20,310 nucleotides of DNA. It comes from a virus. Below the pieces are notes generated by a model that was given only the letters and a program-made list of their open reading frames with translations, did no database searches and had not been told where the DNA came from. This document shows positions 12,166-20,048 of this stretch, in pieces (the stretch's first letter is position 1; every line of letters starts with the position of its first letter). The translations under genes and the position numbers were made by a program. The stretch lies in IMG/VR virus record IMGVR_UViG_3300035663_001220, positions 1-20,310 of that record, one strand, 5' to 3'.

Positions 12166-13317
12166 ATGAGCTCGATCTACAAACACAAGCACCGAGGGTG
12201 GTACTGTTGCGTTACCTTGCCGTCTGGCCGACGATGCCAGATCTACTTGGGCAAGGTCACCAAGGCCGGTGCAGAGACCGTGCGACGCAATGTCGAGCGT
12301 CTGATGGCGAGCAACAATGTCGGGATTGAACCGGATCCCCAGATTCAAGCTTGGCTCGCGTTGTGTGAGGCTCGATTCCGTGCCAAGCTCCAGGCCGCTG
12401 GGCTACTTGCCAAGTGGAAACCGCCGGCCGCCTCGCCGCTGCTCTCGATCGTTTGGGATGCTTATGTGTCCAAGCGAGCCGACTTTGCCGTCAGTTCGCT
12501 CAAGGGCTTTAAAACTGCTCGGAAGCATGCGGTGGACAACCTTGGCGATCGTCTGATCAGTGAGATCACCATCGCCGACGCGAAACACTTCGCACTTAAG
12601 ATGGAGTCCGTCCACGCCGCCGCCCACGCGAAAAAGATCGTCGAACGGACCAAGCAAGTCCTCCAGGACGCCGTCGATTCCCGACTTTTGGCGACCAATC
12701 CATTCGCTGGGGTCAATCTGCGAGCCAAGATCGATCGAACCAAGGATCACCATTTGACCGAGGCCGACGCGATGAAGGTGCTCGACAAACTCGGATCGAT
12801 TCAGGCAAAGGCCTCGTTTGTGCTGGCGAGGTTTGCAGGCCTGCGGATCCCTCACGAGCTGCTGCCCCTGACATGGCAACATGTGGACTTTGAGAAGCAT
12901 CGAATCACAATCCCGACGGGGACCAAGACCGGCCAACGTGTCGTGCCGATGGTCCCGATCGTCTATGAGCACATGCTACGCCTGGCTGAGACTGCCGACA
13001 CATCGCCTTGGGTATTTAGCCGAGCTCGGGCCAGTGCGGGGACAACCCTGCGACGGTGGCTCGAATCGGCGATCCTGCTAGCTGGGTTGAAGCAATGGCC
13101 CAAGCTATGGCACAATCTCAGGGCCTCATGCCGAACCGACATGGAGGAACGGTTTGCTTCGCACGTTTGCGAGGCCTGGTTTGGCCATTCCAAGCGGGTA
13201 GCCAGGGATCATTACCTGATGGTCACCGACGAGCACTGGACCAAGGCGATCGAGAAACCGAAGGAAAAGAGCGATGTACGGCGCGGGTCCAATGTACGGC
13301 GCGACGTACGGCGCTAA
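12166..13317 (+). CDS. Tyrosine recombinase (integrase 1)
   Basis: A 383-residue phage-type integrase. An N-terminal arm-binding-like region (to about 85) is followed by a SAM-like core-binding domain (about 95-180) and the catalytic domain. The catalytic set is complete: R227 in FAGLR, K254 in TGTKTG, H316 and R319 in WHNLRAS, H341 in WFGHS and nucleophile Y350 in RDHYLMV. The DHYLMVTDEHW ending is typical of planctomycete integrases. The last residues (DVRRGSNVRRDVRR) come from the GTACGGCGC DNA repeats. It should carry out site-specific integration and, with the upstream protein, excision. The C-terminus coded by repeats is odd and may be where the gene has joined att DNA. Confidence 0.95.
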   Translation: MSSIYKHKHRGWYCCVTLPSGRRCQIYLGKVTKAGAETVRRNVERLMASNNVGIEPDPQIQAWLALCEARFRAKLQAAGLLAKWKPPAASPLLSIVWDAYVSKRADFAVSSLKGFKTARKHAVDNLGDRLISEITIADAKHFALKMESVHAAAHAKKIVERTKQVLQDAVDSRLLATNPFAGVNLRAKIDRTKDHHLTEADAMKVLDKLGSIQAKASFVLARFAGLRIPHELLPLTWQHVDFEKHRITIPTGTKTGQRVVPMVPIVYEHMLRLAETADTSPWVFSRARASAGTTLRRWLESAILLAGLKQWPKLWHNLRASCRTDMEERFASHVCEAWFGHSKRVARDHYLMVTDEHWTKAIEKPKEKSDVRRGSNVRRDVRR

Positions 13318-13476
13318 TCGGGTCCGAGCGTGTTTGAGCGTGTCCGAGCGTGTCTCGGTACGTAAAAAAACCCTGGAAAACCAGGGTTTATGAAGTGTTT
13401 AAGTACCCCTGCAAGGGGTCGAACATACATCGAGGAACATTAGATAAAATGCGGTTTCACCAGGAGCGTACGGCGC
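13276..13476. repeat. GTACGGCGC repeat cluster, possible attachment-site arms
   Basis: GTACGGCGC lies at 13276-13284, 13294-13302, 13306-13314 and, past the terminator, at 13468-13476. GAGCGTGT occurs three times at about 13326-13353. A 6-bp hairpin, ACCCCT/AGGGGT, is at 13405-13419. Short direct repeats next to an integrase gene are often integrase arm sites or att sequence. This is inference; no duplicated att core is visible in the window. Confidence 0.5.
13364..13389. terminator. Bidirectional-type terminator after integrase 1
   Basis: AAACCCTGG (13368-13376) pairs with CCAGGGTTT (13381-13389) around AAAA. The minus strand continues with TTTTTTT (a run of A at 13364-13370 on the plus strand), and the plus strand ends in TTT. 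It can stop the integrase transcript and any minus-strand transcript entering from the right. Confidence 0.75.
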
Positions 13477-13510
13477 TTGGTACGCAGCAACAACGATAGG
13501 AGAGAAAAAG

Positions 13511-14041
13511 ATGAGCGGAATGGAAAGACAACCAACAACTAGGCTCGATAAAGCGTCTATCATGGCAATCGCCAAAGCGGTCGCTGCCGAACTGCGGAGC
13601 ATTGAGCCGCCTCGCGATCAACGGCATACAGCCTCGAACCCTGAAACCTACCAAGGCAGAAATGAGCTTATAAAACTCCCAGAACCCTTTTTAGTTGGCT
13701 GGGAGTCCTTCGGTAAAAGCTTACAAAGCAAGAATGGATTCAAAACCTTTATCGTCGTAGATGATTACACCTCGATAGGCCTTTGGAATCGCTTGTGCCC
13801 TCGTCTCGACGGATTGCCGCCACGAGAAGAAAATTGGGACGTTCACATTATCGTGGAGCCCATAGCCGCTGACAGCATTTACATAAATTGCGGGTGCGTT
13901 CGCCCACGGTATGACCAACAGCCCGTAATCTACTGCATCGAGCAAGGTAAGGATGTCGGACGGTACATTTTGAGGGCTACAGTCGATGAAGCCTTGGCGT
14001 TTATGGAGTCGGAGTTGTCTCACCTCCAGATAAGGGATTAG
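13511..14041 (+). CDS. Unknown accessory protein
   Basis: A 176-residue protein that I do not recognise. An AGGAGA site sits seven bases before the ATG. The first 30 residues are a helix with ASIMAIAKAVAAELRSIE; residues about 70-176 read as an alpha/beta domain with strands FKTFIVVDDY, WDVHIIVEP, SIYINCGCV and GRYILRATV. Its base composition and spelling look somewhat more AT-rich than those of the phage genes around it. Together with the next gene it sits between a terminator and a fresh promoter, so the pair looks like an accessory cassette. A cytoplasmic location is likely since no signal sequence is present. Confidence 0.75.
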   Translation: MSGMERQPTTRLDKASIMAIAKAVAAELRSIEPPRDQRHTASNPETYQGRNELIKLPEPFLVGWESFGKSLQSKNGFKTFIVVDDYTSIGLWNRLCPRLDGLPPREENWDVHIIVEPIAADSIYINCGCVRPRYDQQPVIYCIEQGKDVGRYILRATVDEALAFMESELSHLQIRD

Positions 14042-14049
14042 GGAAACAC

Positions 14050-14328
14050 ATGGAAACCAATCCTCAAAGCTCATTAGACATCGCAATGAAAACGGTCTTA
14101 GACTGGCAATTTCAGGGCCTGTCAGACTCTTGGGACAATCGAGGTGGCGTGTACTGCAAGGCAGTCGGACCCCACTCAGGAAAAACGTACGAAATCAACT
14201 TTATCAGGTTTATCGATTGCCATCGTGTTTACGTCGAAGGCCAACCAAAAAGCTTTTTCAAGACGGAGGAAGAGGCTAAGGCATGGGCTCTCGTGCTCGA
14301 AAGAATGGCCGTTGTTAGCATAGCCTGA
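14050..14328 (+). CDS. Unknown accessory protein
   Basis: A 92-residue protein eight bases after the previous gene, with AGGGA before the ATG. After a helical start (LDIAMKTVLDWQFQG) it has a small beta-rich core with YEINFIRFIDCHRVYVEG and a final helix EEEAKAWALVLERM. No family is recognised. The pair of tiny alpha/beta proteins in one transcript could be a toxin-antitoxin, an immunity or a superinfection system, but nothing specific supports any of these. Bases 14329-14461 after it hold no gene; they contain AT-rich and C-rich tracts. Confidence 0.7.
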   Translation: METNPQSSLDIAMKTVLDWQFQGLSDSWDNRGGVYCKAVGPHSGKTYEINFIRFIDCHRVYVEGQPKSFFKTEEEAKAWALVLERMAVVSIA

Positions 14329-14461
14329 AAAGTTTTCGGGGATTTGAACGCAAAAAAGTTTTGAGCCCAAAATTTCGCGGGTCCCTCCTGACGGTCCCCC
14401 CTTCCCGCCCCCAATGGGAACAATCGGGAGATTAGACACACTTTCTTTTTGTAACCCTCGT

Positions 14462-14490
14462 TTGACGATTTTTGAGACCTTTGCTGTACG
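14462..14490 (+). promoter_or_regulatory. Possible promoter of the lipoprotein-to-portal operon
   Basis: TTGACG (14462-14467) is followed after 17 bases by TGTACG (14485-14490) with a TGC just before it, an extended -10 pattern. The -10 itself is a poor match. The first gene starts at 14534. Confidence 0.35.
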
Positions 14491-14533
14491 GTGGTCCTGT
14501 TATCTGATCGGACCTACTACTCAAGTCTCAAAC

Positions 14534-15148
14534 ATGGCGAAGAATCATGTGACCGTCATTTTGCTTTGGCTGCTTCTAGCCATCGGGTGCGCGCCTGCTC
14601 CGTCTTATGTCGCGCTCCCAGCTCCGAGGGCAGAAACCCCGGCGATCAACCCACCGATGTCACTCCGCCAGAAGAACTGGCTGAGTCGAGCCAACGAGGG
14701 AAGTTGCGTCCATGCGTCGCTTTCCTCGATGCTCCATTGGCAGAACAAGATCGAGCTCGCTAAGTGGTGGCGATCGCAGTACTCCGGCGGTGAGTGGACC
14801 GACCAGCTTAGACGGCGACTCGATGCAGCAAAAATCCCTTATGCCTACACCGAGCGAGCCAATCTCCAACTTCTCGACGATGCTCACAATGCTCGGCGCG
14901 GTGCTTTGCTCTGGTGGAAGCCGTCGCACTGCTGCACCTTTGTCGGGTGGGCCAAAGGCACTGACGGCAAGGTTTACGCTTGCATCTTGGACAACAACCA
15001 AACCGATCGTTACGAGTTCGTCGAGCGATCGCAGTTTCACAAGGCTTGGGCTGGGTACGGAGGATTCGCGTTGACCACGCTGTACGACCCTCCGAGCCCT
15101 CCTGTTTTTCAGTCGTACAAAGCGGTCAAGGATGAATGGAAATGGTAA
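14534..15148 (+). CDS. Lipoprotein with papain/C39-like cysteine peptidase fold
   Basis: A 204-residue protein. An in-frame ATG at 14414 is possible, but the ATG at 14534 is chosen since it places a perfect lipoprotein signal at the start: a hydrophobic core VILLWLLLAIGC with the lipobox LAIGC and acylated Cys19. The mature domain has the order of a papain-like or C39-like peptidase: Cys58 in NEGSCVHASLSSML, His132 in KPSHCCTFVGW and Asn154/155 in ILDNNQT. It should act at the outside of the inner membrane or on the outer-membrane side. It could cleave a bacteriocin-like or capsid-linked peptide or peptidoglycan; none is shown. It is the first gene of the plus-strand operon that ends with the portal. 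Confidence 0.75.
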   Translation: MAKNHVTVILLWLLLAIGCAPAPSYVALPAPRAETPAINPPMSLRQKNWLSRANEGSCVHASLSSMLHWQNKIELAKWWRSQYSGGEWTDQLRRRLDAAKIPYAYTERANLQLLDDAHNARRGALLWWKPSHCCTFVGWAKGTDGKVYACILDNNQTDRYEFVERSQFHKAWAGYGGFALTTLYDPPSPPVFQSYKAVKDEWKW

Positions 15149-16128
15149 GTTGCCAAGAATGCCCTGGTGGGGGACAACGTGTCAAAATCGTGCTTTCGTT
15201 CGGTCTGGTGGCTCTGGCTTTGTTTAGCGCTCTGTGCGTTGTCGTGGGCCAGCGAGTTGCTCCGCGAATTGAGCAATCCCTCGGGATCGACCAACCAGTC
15301 GAGCGATCTTTTGCACCCGGGGGAGTAAGCTACGACGAGCTGCGAAACGCGCCGCTCAACAGCGTACCGGTCAACGAAAGTGCAGCCCGTGAAATCAAGC
15401 GACAGGACGTCTACTGTCCACCTTGCGCTCAGGTTCGATCGCCTGGGTTTACCCGATTCGTCAACTACGCCGAACCGATCACGCAAGCTAGCTCACCCGC
15501 GCCGCAGCCTGCGACCCCTCGTCAACAGGTCACTGTCACTTCCACGCCCTGGGCCAACAAGTACTCGCTGGCGGTCTTCGTTGGAACAGACCAGGCGTCC
15601 CAGAGATTGCTCGACTGGGTCAATCGGGATCCGCAGTTGTCCGACCTGCGCAAGAACGTCAATTTCCAGGCCTACACCAAAGACAATCCGCTGTATCGAG
15701 AACGGTTTGGTGGCGTTGTACCCGCCGACCAATTTCCAGCCGTCGTGTTTACCGATTCCCGTGGCGGACATGTCTACGTCGCGGGAGCCGCGTCGCTCCC
15801 CTCGTCTGCGTCCGGCCTGTACGCCGCCCTCAAGGAATCAACGCAGATTCAACAGCAAGCTACTCAACCGGCTCAAGATCCTAGCTTTCCGATGGCTGAA
15901 GAGTTTGATCCGTCTTGTCCTGACGGCAATTGCCCACCTGGCCGCGTGCCTCTCCTGAACCCGGAGCGAGAAAGGCTGTTCCCCAATCTGCGACCCAAAG
16001 ACCAAGACCCAATCCAATCCCTGCTGTATTGGATCTGGAATCCCGGCGAAGCGATCCTCGCAGGCCTCTGTGCGATCGCTTTCCTCGTTCTCCTGTTCGT
16101 CGTCGCTATCAAGGTACTCCGCTCATGA
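15142..16128 (+). CDS. Membrane-anchored thioredoxin-like protein
   Basis: A 328-residue protein from the ATG at 15142 (ATG at 15136 is also possible but sits only three bases after AAGGA). One hydrophobic segment is near the N-terminus (about residues 15-36), after CQECPGG, and a second near the C-terminus (about 303-324). Between them is a thioredoxin-like alpha/beta domain: YSLAVFVGTD, LLDWVNRDPQLSD and QFPAVVFTDSRG, where QFP resembles the cis-proline loop. No CXXC is in the usual redox position, but CPPCAQ and CPDGNCPP motifs lie before and after it. A redox or scaffold role in the periplasm is possible. Its start overlaps the stop of the peptidase gene by seven bases and its end overlaps the next start. 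Confidence 0.65.
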   Translation: MVSCQECPGGGQRVKIVLSFGLVALALFSALCVVVGQRVAPRIEQSLGIDQPVERSFAPGGVSYDELRNAPLNSVPVNESAAREIKRQDVYCPPCAQVRSPGFTRFVNYAEPITQASSPAPQPATPRQQVTVTSTPWANKYSLAVFVGTDQASQRLLDWVNRDPQLSDLRKNVNFQAYTKDNPLYRERFGGVVPADQFPAVVFTDSRGGHVYVAGAASLPSSASGLYAALKESTQIQQQATQPAQDPSFPMAEEFDPSCPDGNCPPGRVPLLNPERERLFPNLRPKDQDPIQSLLYWIWNPGEAILAGLCAIAFLVLLFVVAIKVLRS

Positions 16129-16400
16129 CCCTGTTTCTTTTGCTCATCGTGCTTGTCTTCATGCTCCTGGCTGCAATTTGGTGGACCCCCAAGCGACCTC
16201 CAAAGGGAGCCGTTTCGCAGCCCTCGATCTTTGCCGCTCTGTCGTCGCCTTCGTCGGTCTCGACCGATCGCGATGCGGTGCTAGAGGCTGAGATCGCCGA
16301 GATCGTCGAGGTCATTAGACAAGACGAAGCCGACCGCCGCCGCGCCGCAGCTCTCGATCGACTCGCATCCCTCCAGCCCTCCAGCAAGAAAACCAAATGA
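16125..16400 (+). CDS. Small membrane protein with coiled-coil tail
   Basis: A 91-residue protein. Residues 1-20 are one strong membrane helix (TLFLLLIVLVFMLLAAIWW), followed by a basic turn (TPKRPPKG), a Ser/Ala-rich stretch and an acidic-basic helix (EAEIAEIVEVIRQDEADRRR) that looks like a coiled coil. The ATG overlaps the previous stop as ATGA (16125-16128). The topology (short anchor then cytoplasmic coil) resembles small Rz-type or membrane-assembly factors, but no family can be named. Confidence 0.75.
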   Translation: MTLFLLLIVLVFMLLAAIWWTPKRPPKGAVSQPSIFAALSSPSSVSTDRDAVLEAEIAEIVEVIRQDEADRRRAAALDRLASLQPSSKKTK

Positions 16401-16606
16401 CCACTCCAGCAATCACTGATCAACAGATCGCCGACGCTGCCGCCGCCCCGCAAAGCGTCTCGGCTGACGGCGTGACCGTGACGAATCGCAGCATGGCCGA
16501 CATGCGTGAAGCTCGTGAGGAACTGGCCAACAACCAGAACGCCTCCAAGCCACGACGCGGAGTCCTGTTTGCAAAAATGATCCCTGGATCGGCAAGGGGT
16601 CAATGA
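16397..16606 (+). CDS. gpW-like head-tail joining protein
   Basis: A 69-residue protein. The ATG overlaps the previous stop as ATGA (16397-16400). It has the size and pattern of lambda gpW family proteins, which sit just before the portal gene and join head to tail: AAAAPQSVSADGVTVTNRS gives the strand pair, followed by MADMREAREELANNQN as the helix, and it ends with a basic tail KPRRGVLFAKMIPG. The position two genes before the portal fits, as in lambda W-B. The similarity is short, so this is a probable assignment. Confidence 0.65.
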   Translation: MTTPAITDQQIADAAAAPQSVSADGVTVTNRSMADMREAREELANNQNASKPRRGVLFAKMIPGSARGQ

Positions 16607-16797
16607 TGCCTGGCTGGGTCACCGTACTGATAACATCGATCCTGCGAGCCCTTACCACGGCCTCATCGCGCCATCTGTTTTTTGGGGCTGGCTGGTTCCT
16701 CCTGCTAGCTGGTCTCGTCTTCAACTCGATGGCCACTCTCATCCTCGGTGGGGCCGTGGTTTTCTTTCTGTTCATGAATCCTCAGCCAAAGAGCTAA
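16603..16797 (+). CDS. Small two-span membrane protein
   Basis: A 64-residue protein that is nearly all hydrophobic: WVTVLITSILRALTT, then FFGAGWFLLLAGLVF and ATLILGGAVVFFLFM, with a short polar end. Its ATG overlaps the gpW-like stop as ATGA (16603-16606) and it ends five bases before the portal start. A membrane protein between gpW and portal is not usual in lambda-type phages. It may be a holin or an inner-membrane accessory. Confidence 0.7.
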   Translation: MMPGWVTVLITSILRALTTASSRHLFFGAGWFLLLAGLVFNSMATLILGGAVVFFLFMNPQPKS

Positions 16798-16801
16798 TCT
16801 T

Positions 16802-18508
16802 ATGATGCTGCTCGATCAATACGGAAAGCCGATCGACACCAAGGCCCTGGCTGCCGCTCGTCGGATCCAGGATCGAGCCAAGCGAATGGACTCGCTGTCG
16901 GCCTCTTACGATGCTGCGGCCAACACCGCCGAGACCCAGAAGCATTGGCGATACGCCGACAACCTGTCCGCTGCCGCTGCCAACTCGGTATCGGTTCGCA
17001 AGACACTGCGCGAGCGATCTCGCTACGAATGCATGGAAAACAATAGCTTCGCGAAGGGGGTCGTTCTGACCCTGGCCAACGATTGCATCTCGACCGGGCC
17101 AAGTCTACAGGTGATGCTCCCTGACACTACTGCCTCCCGCATGATCGAGGCAAAGTGGCGCAAATGGGCAAAGGACGTGCGGCTGGCGAGCAAGCTTCGC
17201 ACTGCCCGGATCGCTAAGGTTATCGATGGTGAGACCGTCATACTCAAAGGCAACAACCCGCGATCAAAGAACGATGTAAAGCTGGATCTACGAGTCATCG
17301 AGTGCGACCAACTTGCGACGCCTTACTTCGCCGACGGACTGCCAAACAAAGTAGACGGTATTGAGTTCGACGACTTTGGAAATCCAACGGTCTACCACAT
17401 CCTTAAAGGACACCCTGGGGACCGATGGCCGCTGGACGCCTTCGAAAAAGAGGATGTCGACCCCGACGACATCATCCACCTGTTCCGCGCCGAGCGACCT
17501 GGACAGATGCGCGGAATTCCCGAGCTGACACCAGCGCTGCCACTGTTCGCAATGCTGCGGAGATACACCCTCGCGGTGATCACCGCTGCGGAGAATGCTG
17601 CGGACTTCTCGGCGATCCTCAAGACCCAATCCAATGCCTTTGATTCTGCGTCCGATGGCATCGACGACATAGACCCGTTTGATTTCGTGCAGATCGATCG
17701 AGGACTGATGACTTCCCTGCCCAAAGGCTGGGAAATGGTCCAGTTCGATCCGAAGCAACCAGTGACGACCTATACCGAATTCCGCAATGCGATCCTTGGC
17801 GAGATTGCTCGTTGCGTACACATGCCCAAAAACAAAGTCCTCGCGGATTCAAGCGGGTACAACTATTCCTCAGGCCGGTTGGACCACCAGACCTATCACG
17901 AATCAGTTGCCATTGAGCGATCCCAGTGGTGGGAAATCGAAGCCCTCGATCGGATCTTTGGTTGGTGGCTCGATGAAGCCTTGCTTATGGACGGCTACTT
18001 GCCAGCGATCGAACCGACCGATGAGATCCCCAAGGTTTGGCGATGGCCACCACAACGCGATGTGAACCCTGCGGAAATCGCAGACGTCAACATCGAACTG
18101 ATCCGAGCCGGCCTCAAGACTCGTCAACAATACCTGATCGAGCAAAACATCGACCCCGAGGCTCACGCGCAGCAGCTTATCGAGGAAGGCTGGGTAAATC
18201 CTGACAGGCCACCCGCTCCTGCAGGCGCTGCACCTGGTGCTCCGAGTGCTTCCGGTGCGCCCGGAGCTGCGGCCCAAAGTACGGGCGCTGCCGATTCGGA
18301 TTCCAGCCAACCCGCTCCAACCGGGGAATTTGCGAACATGTCCCGTTTGCAACTCACCCGCAACTGGCGAGCGATCGAGGACACCCTCGGTAAGATCGAG
18401 GAAGGAATCTGGACGACGTCTCGAGCGAGAGTGTTCCTGGGGTCACTTGGACTCAAGGAAAGCACGATCAACAATCTTGTGTCGGAGTACGAAGAGCAAC
18501 CAGCGTAA
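16802..18508 (+). CDS. Phage portal protein, lambda family
   Basis: A 568-residue protein. The lambda-family pattern is clear near the N-terminus: VSVRKTLRERSRYECMENN (63-81), then SFAKGVVLTLANDCISTGP (82-100), followed by conserved core stretches such as IPELTPALPLFAMLRRY and RDVNPAEIADVNIELI. It ends with a Pro/Ala/Gly-rich linker (about 465-505) and a helical tail. Twelve copies form the DNA channel at a capsid vertex and the packaging-motor dock. It follows the gpW-like and small membrane genes, in lambda order. The ATG (doubled) has only a weak AAAGAG upstream. Confidence 0.93.
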   Translation: MMLLDQYGKPIDTKALAAARRIQDRAKRMDSLSASYDAAANTAETQKHWRYADNLSAAAANSVSVRKTLRERSRYECMENNSFAKGVVLTLANDCISTGPSLQVMLPDTTASRMIEAKWRKWAKDVRLASKLRTARIAKVIDGETVILKGNNPRSKNDVKLDLRVIECDQLATPYFADGLPNKVDGIEFDDFGNPTVYHILKGHPGDRWPLDAFEKEDVDPDDIIHLFRAERPGQMRGIPELTPALPLFAMLRRYTLAVITAAENAADFSAILKTQSNAFDSASDGIDDIDPFDFVQIDRGLMTSLPKGWEMVQFDPKQPVTTYTEFRNAILGEIARCVHMPKNKVLADSSGYNYSSGRLDHQTYHESVAIERSQWWEIEALDRIFGWWLDEALLMDGYLPAIEPTDEIPKVWRWPPQRDVNPAEIADVNIELIRAGLKTRQQYLIEQNIDPEAHAQQLIEEGWVNPDRPPAPAGAAPGAPSASGAPGAAAQSTGAADSDSSQPAPTGEFANMSRLQLTRNWRAIEDTLGKIEEGIWTTSRARVFLGSLGLKESTINNLVSEYEEQPA

Positions 18509-18510
18509 AA

Positions 18511-18972
18511 ATGATGACGAAGCATAGTGATGAATGCTACACACCGCCGTGGGTCTTTGAGGCTCTTGGTGTTCGCTTTGATTTAGATGTGTGTGGCGTA
18601 CATGAGGGTGCCTGCGTCCCGGCAGATCGGGTCTATACAATAGCCGACAATGGTCTGGTGCAGCCGTGGTGGGGACACGAATTCGTGTGGATGAATCCGC
18701 CATACTCTAAACCCCGTCCCTGGGTAGAAAAGTTTATGCAACACCGCAACGGAATTGCATTGCTACCACTGGCAAAATCTGCGTGGTTTAACATGCTTTT
18801 CAACGATTGTAAAACTGCTTGTCCGCTCCCTCCCTCGGTTCGCTTTATAAAAAATGGCAAGCCGCACTCAATTTTTTCGGGAGTGATTTTGTTTGGTTAT
18901 GGAGAGCAGGCGGTGGATGCAATCGCCCGGTTTCGCGAGTACAAGCCCATAGGCATGTCATGTCAAGCCTGA
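18511..18972 (+). CDS. Phage Dam-type adenine methyltransferase
   Basis: A 153-residue protein of the phage N6-adenine methylase family (PF05869). DECYTPPWVFEAL at 7-19 and FDLDVCGVH at 23-31 are the family's opening motifs, and NPPY (62-65) is the catalytic motif IV that flips and methylates adenine. GIALLPLAKSAWFNML (81-96) and the closing strand FSGVILFGYG (122-131) are also family-like. It would methylate phage DNA and so protect it from nucleases or mark it. The start follows the portal stop by two bases and overlaps integrase 2 at the end. It looks somewhat more AT-rich than its neighbours. An in-frame second ATG (18514) is also possible. Confidence 0.88.
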   Translation: MMTKHSDECYTPPWVFEALGVRFDLDVCGVHEGACVPADRVYTIADNGLVQPWWGHEFVWMNPPYSKPRPWVEKFMQHRNGIALLPLAKSAWFNMLFNDCKTACPLPPSVRFIKNGKPHSIFSGVILFGYGEQAVDAIARFREYKPIGMSCQA

Positions 18973-20003
18973 CGCACGAGGCCAAGACTCGGCAAGGCTA
19001 TCGCCTCCGAGTCTACACCGGTGCCGGACGTCGCTCGATCTGGCTCGGACGCATCACCGAGCCCGAAGCGATCGCGATTCAGCGACACGTGGACGAGATC
19101 ATCGCCGCCCAGACCGCAGACCTACCGATTCCAAGGCAAACAGCCCTTTGGCTCGATAGGCTCGATCCGGAAATCAAATCGAAGCTCACTTGCATCACCG
19201 GATCCATCCGCACCGTCCGGACTGCGATCGACGAGTATCTCAACGCGAAGCGAGATCTGCTTGCCACATCGACTGCCGAATCGGTCGGTCGCTCCCTGGC
19301 CTGGCTGTCTGATGCCTGCGGTGATCGGCGAATCGATGGAGTGTCCCCGGAGGAAATTGCCACCGTCTATGATGCGCTAGAGCAAGGTGCGTCCACCCGG
19401 GGAAAGATCGCCAAGGATTGGAAAGCCTTCTTCCACTGGTGCGAGGATAATCGATGGATCGTTGCCAATCCGGCCAAGCGACTCAAGACCACGGTCGCGG
19501 TGCGTGAGAAGCGATTCGTTTCGGTGGAGACCATCGAGCGAGTCCTCCAGGCCTGCGAAGATCCCGAGCTGCGGCTGGTGATTGTGCTGTCTCGATTCGG
19601 AGGCCTGCGAATTTCCAGCGAAATTCGCGACTTCGCAGAGTCCTCGATCGACCGGGCCCTAAAACGGATCAAGATCACAGACACCAAGCGAGGGGTGGTC
19701 CGGGAGATCCCGCTATTCCGTGAGATCGCTGCCGAGCTCCCCGCACCAGGCGTCGAACTGTTGCCAACGATCGCAAGCCTATCTCACTCGGGAATCACAC
19801 AGCGATTCCTCGAGGTTGTTCGCAAGGCAGGAATCGATCCATGGCCGGTGCCGTGGCATTCGATGCGAGCCACTCGCGAAACCGAACTGATCACCGCTTT
19901 CGGACTGGCGACCGCTTCAAAGTGGATCGGCAACTCGGAAAAAGTCGCGATGACGTCTTACGCGATCATTCCGGACTCGGACTGGGAGAAGGCTGATTTG
20001 TAA
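18960..20003 (+). CDS. Tyrosine recombinase (integrase 2), divergent
   Basis: A 347-residue tyrosine recombinase beginning MSSLTHEAKTRQGYRL. A longer reading to 18819 is rejected since it runs through the Dam gene. Core-binding and catalytic parts are recognisable: R217 in FGGLRISSEI, K243 in TDTKRG, H300 and R303 in WHSMRAT, N325 where integrase 1 has His (KWIGNS) and Y334 in MTSYAII. The GNS version is also known in other recombinases of this type, so it may be active. The strand after R217 is unusual. It overlaps Dam by 13 bases, so it is carried on the same transcript as a structural operon, an unexpected place for an integrase. It is clearly different from integrase 1. Confidence 0.88.
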   Translation: MSSLTHEAKTRQGYRLRVYTGAGRRSIWLGRITEPEAIAIQRHVDEIIAAQTADLPIPRQTALWLDRLDPEIKSKLTCITGSIRTVRTAIDEYLNAKRDLLATSTAESVGRSLAWLSDACGDRRIDGVSPEEIATVYDALEQGASTRGKIAKDWKAFFHWCEDNRWIVANPAKRLKTTVAVREKRFVSVETIERVLQACEDPELRLVIVLSRFGGLRISSEIRDFAESSIDRALKRIKITDTKRGVVREIPLFREIAAELPAPGVELLPTIASLSHSGITQRFLEVVRKAGIDPWPVPWHSMRATRETELITAFGLATASKWIGNSEKVAMTSYAIIPDSDWEKADL

Positions 20004-20048
20004 CTCTTGTTGGACGGTTTTTCAGGGGCGAGTGGTAGTCTCGTCCCC

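Noticed and set aside
13405-13430. tRNA 3'-end-like sequence (AGGGGTCGAAC) after the integrase terminator
   Set aside because: The bases form a simple 6-bp hairpin and no acceptor stem or anticodon arm can be drawn, so it is not called a tRNA. It is mentioned only as possible att DNA.
14414-14533. Upstream start for the lipoprotein gene
   Set aside because: It would bury the lipoprotein signal 40 residues inside the protein, has no ribosome site and would start before the possible promoter at 14462.
18819-18959. Upstream start for integrase 2
   Set aside because: This part is an out-of-frame reading of the Dam gene; homology-like sequence begins after the ATG at 18960.
20004-20048. Terminator after integrase 2
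   Set aside because: The stem GGGGCGAG/CTCGTCCCC is imperfect and no T tract follows; it may affect the start of the next gene instead.
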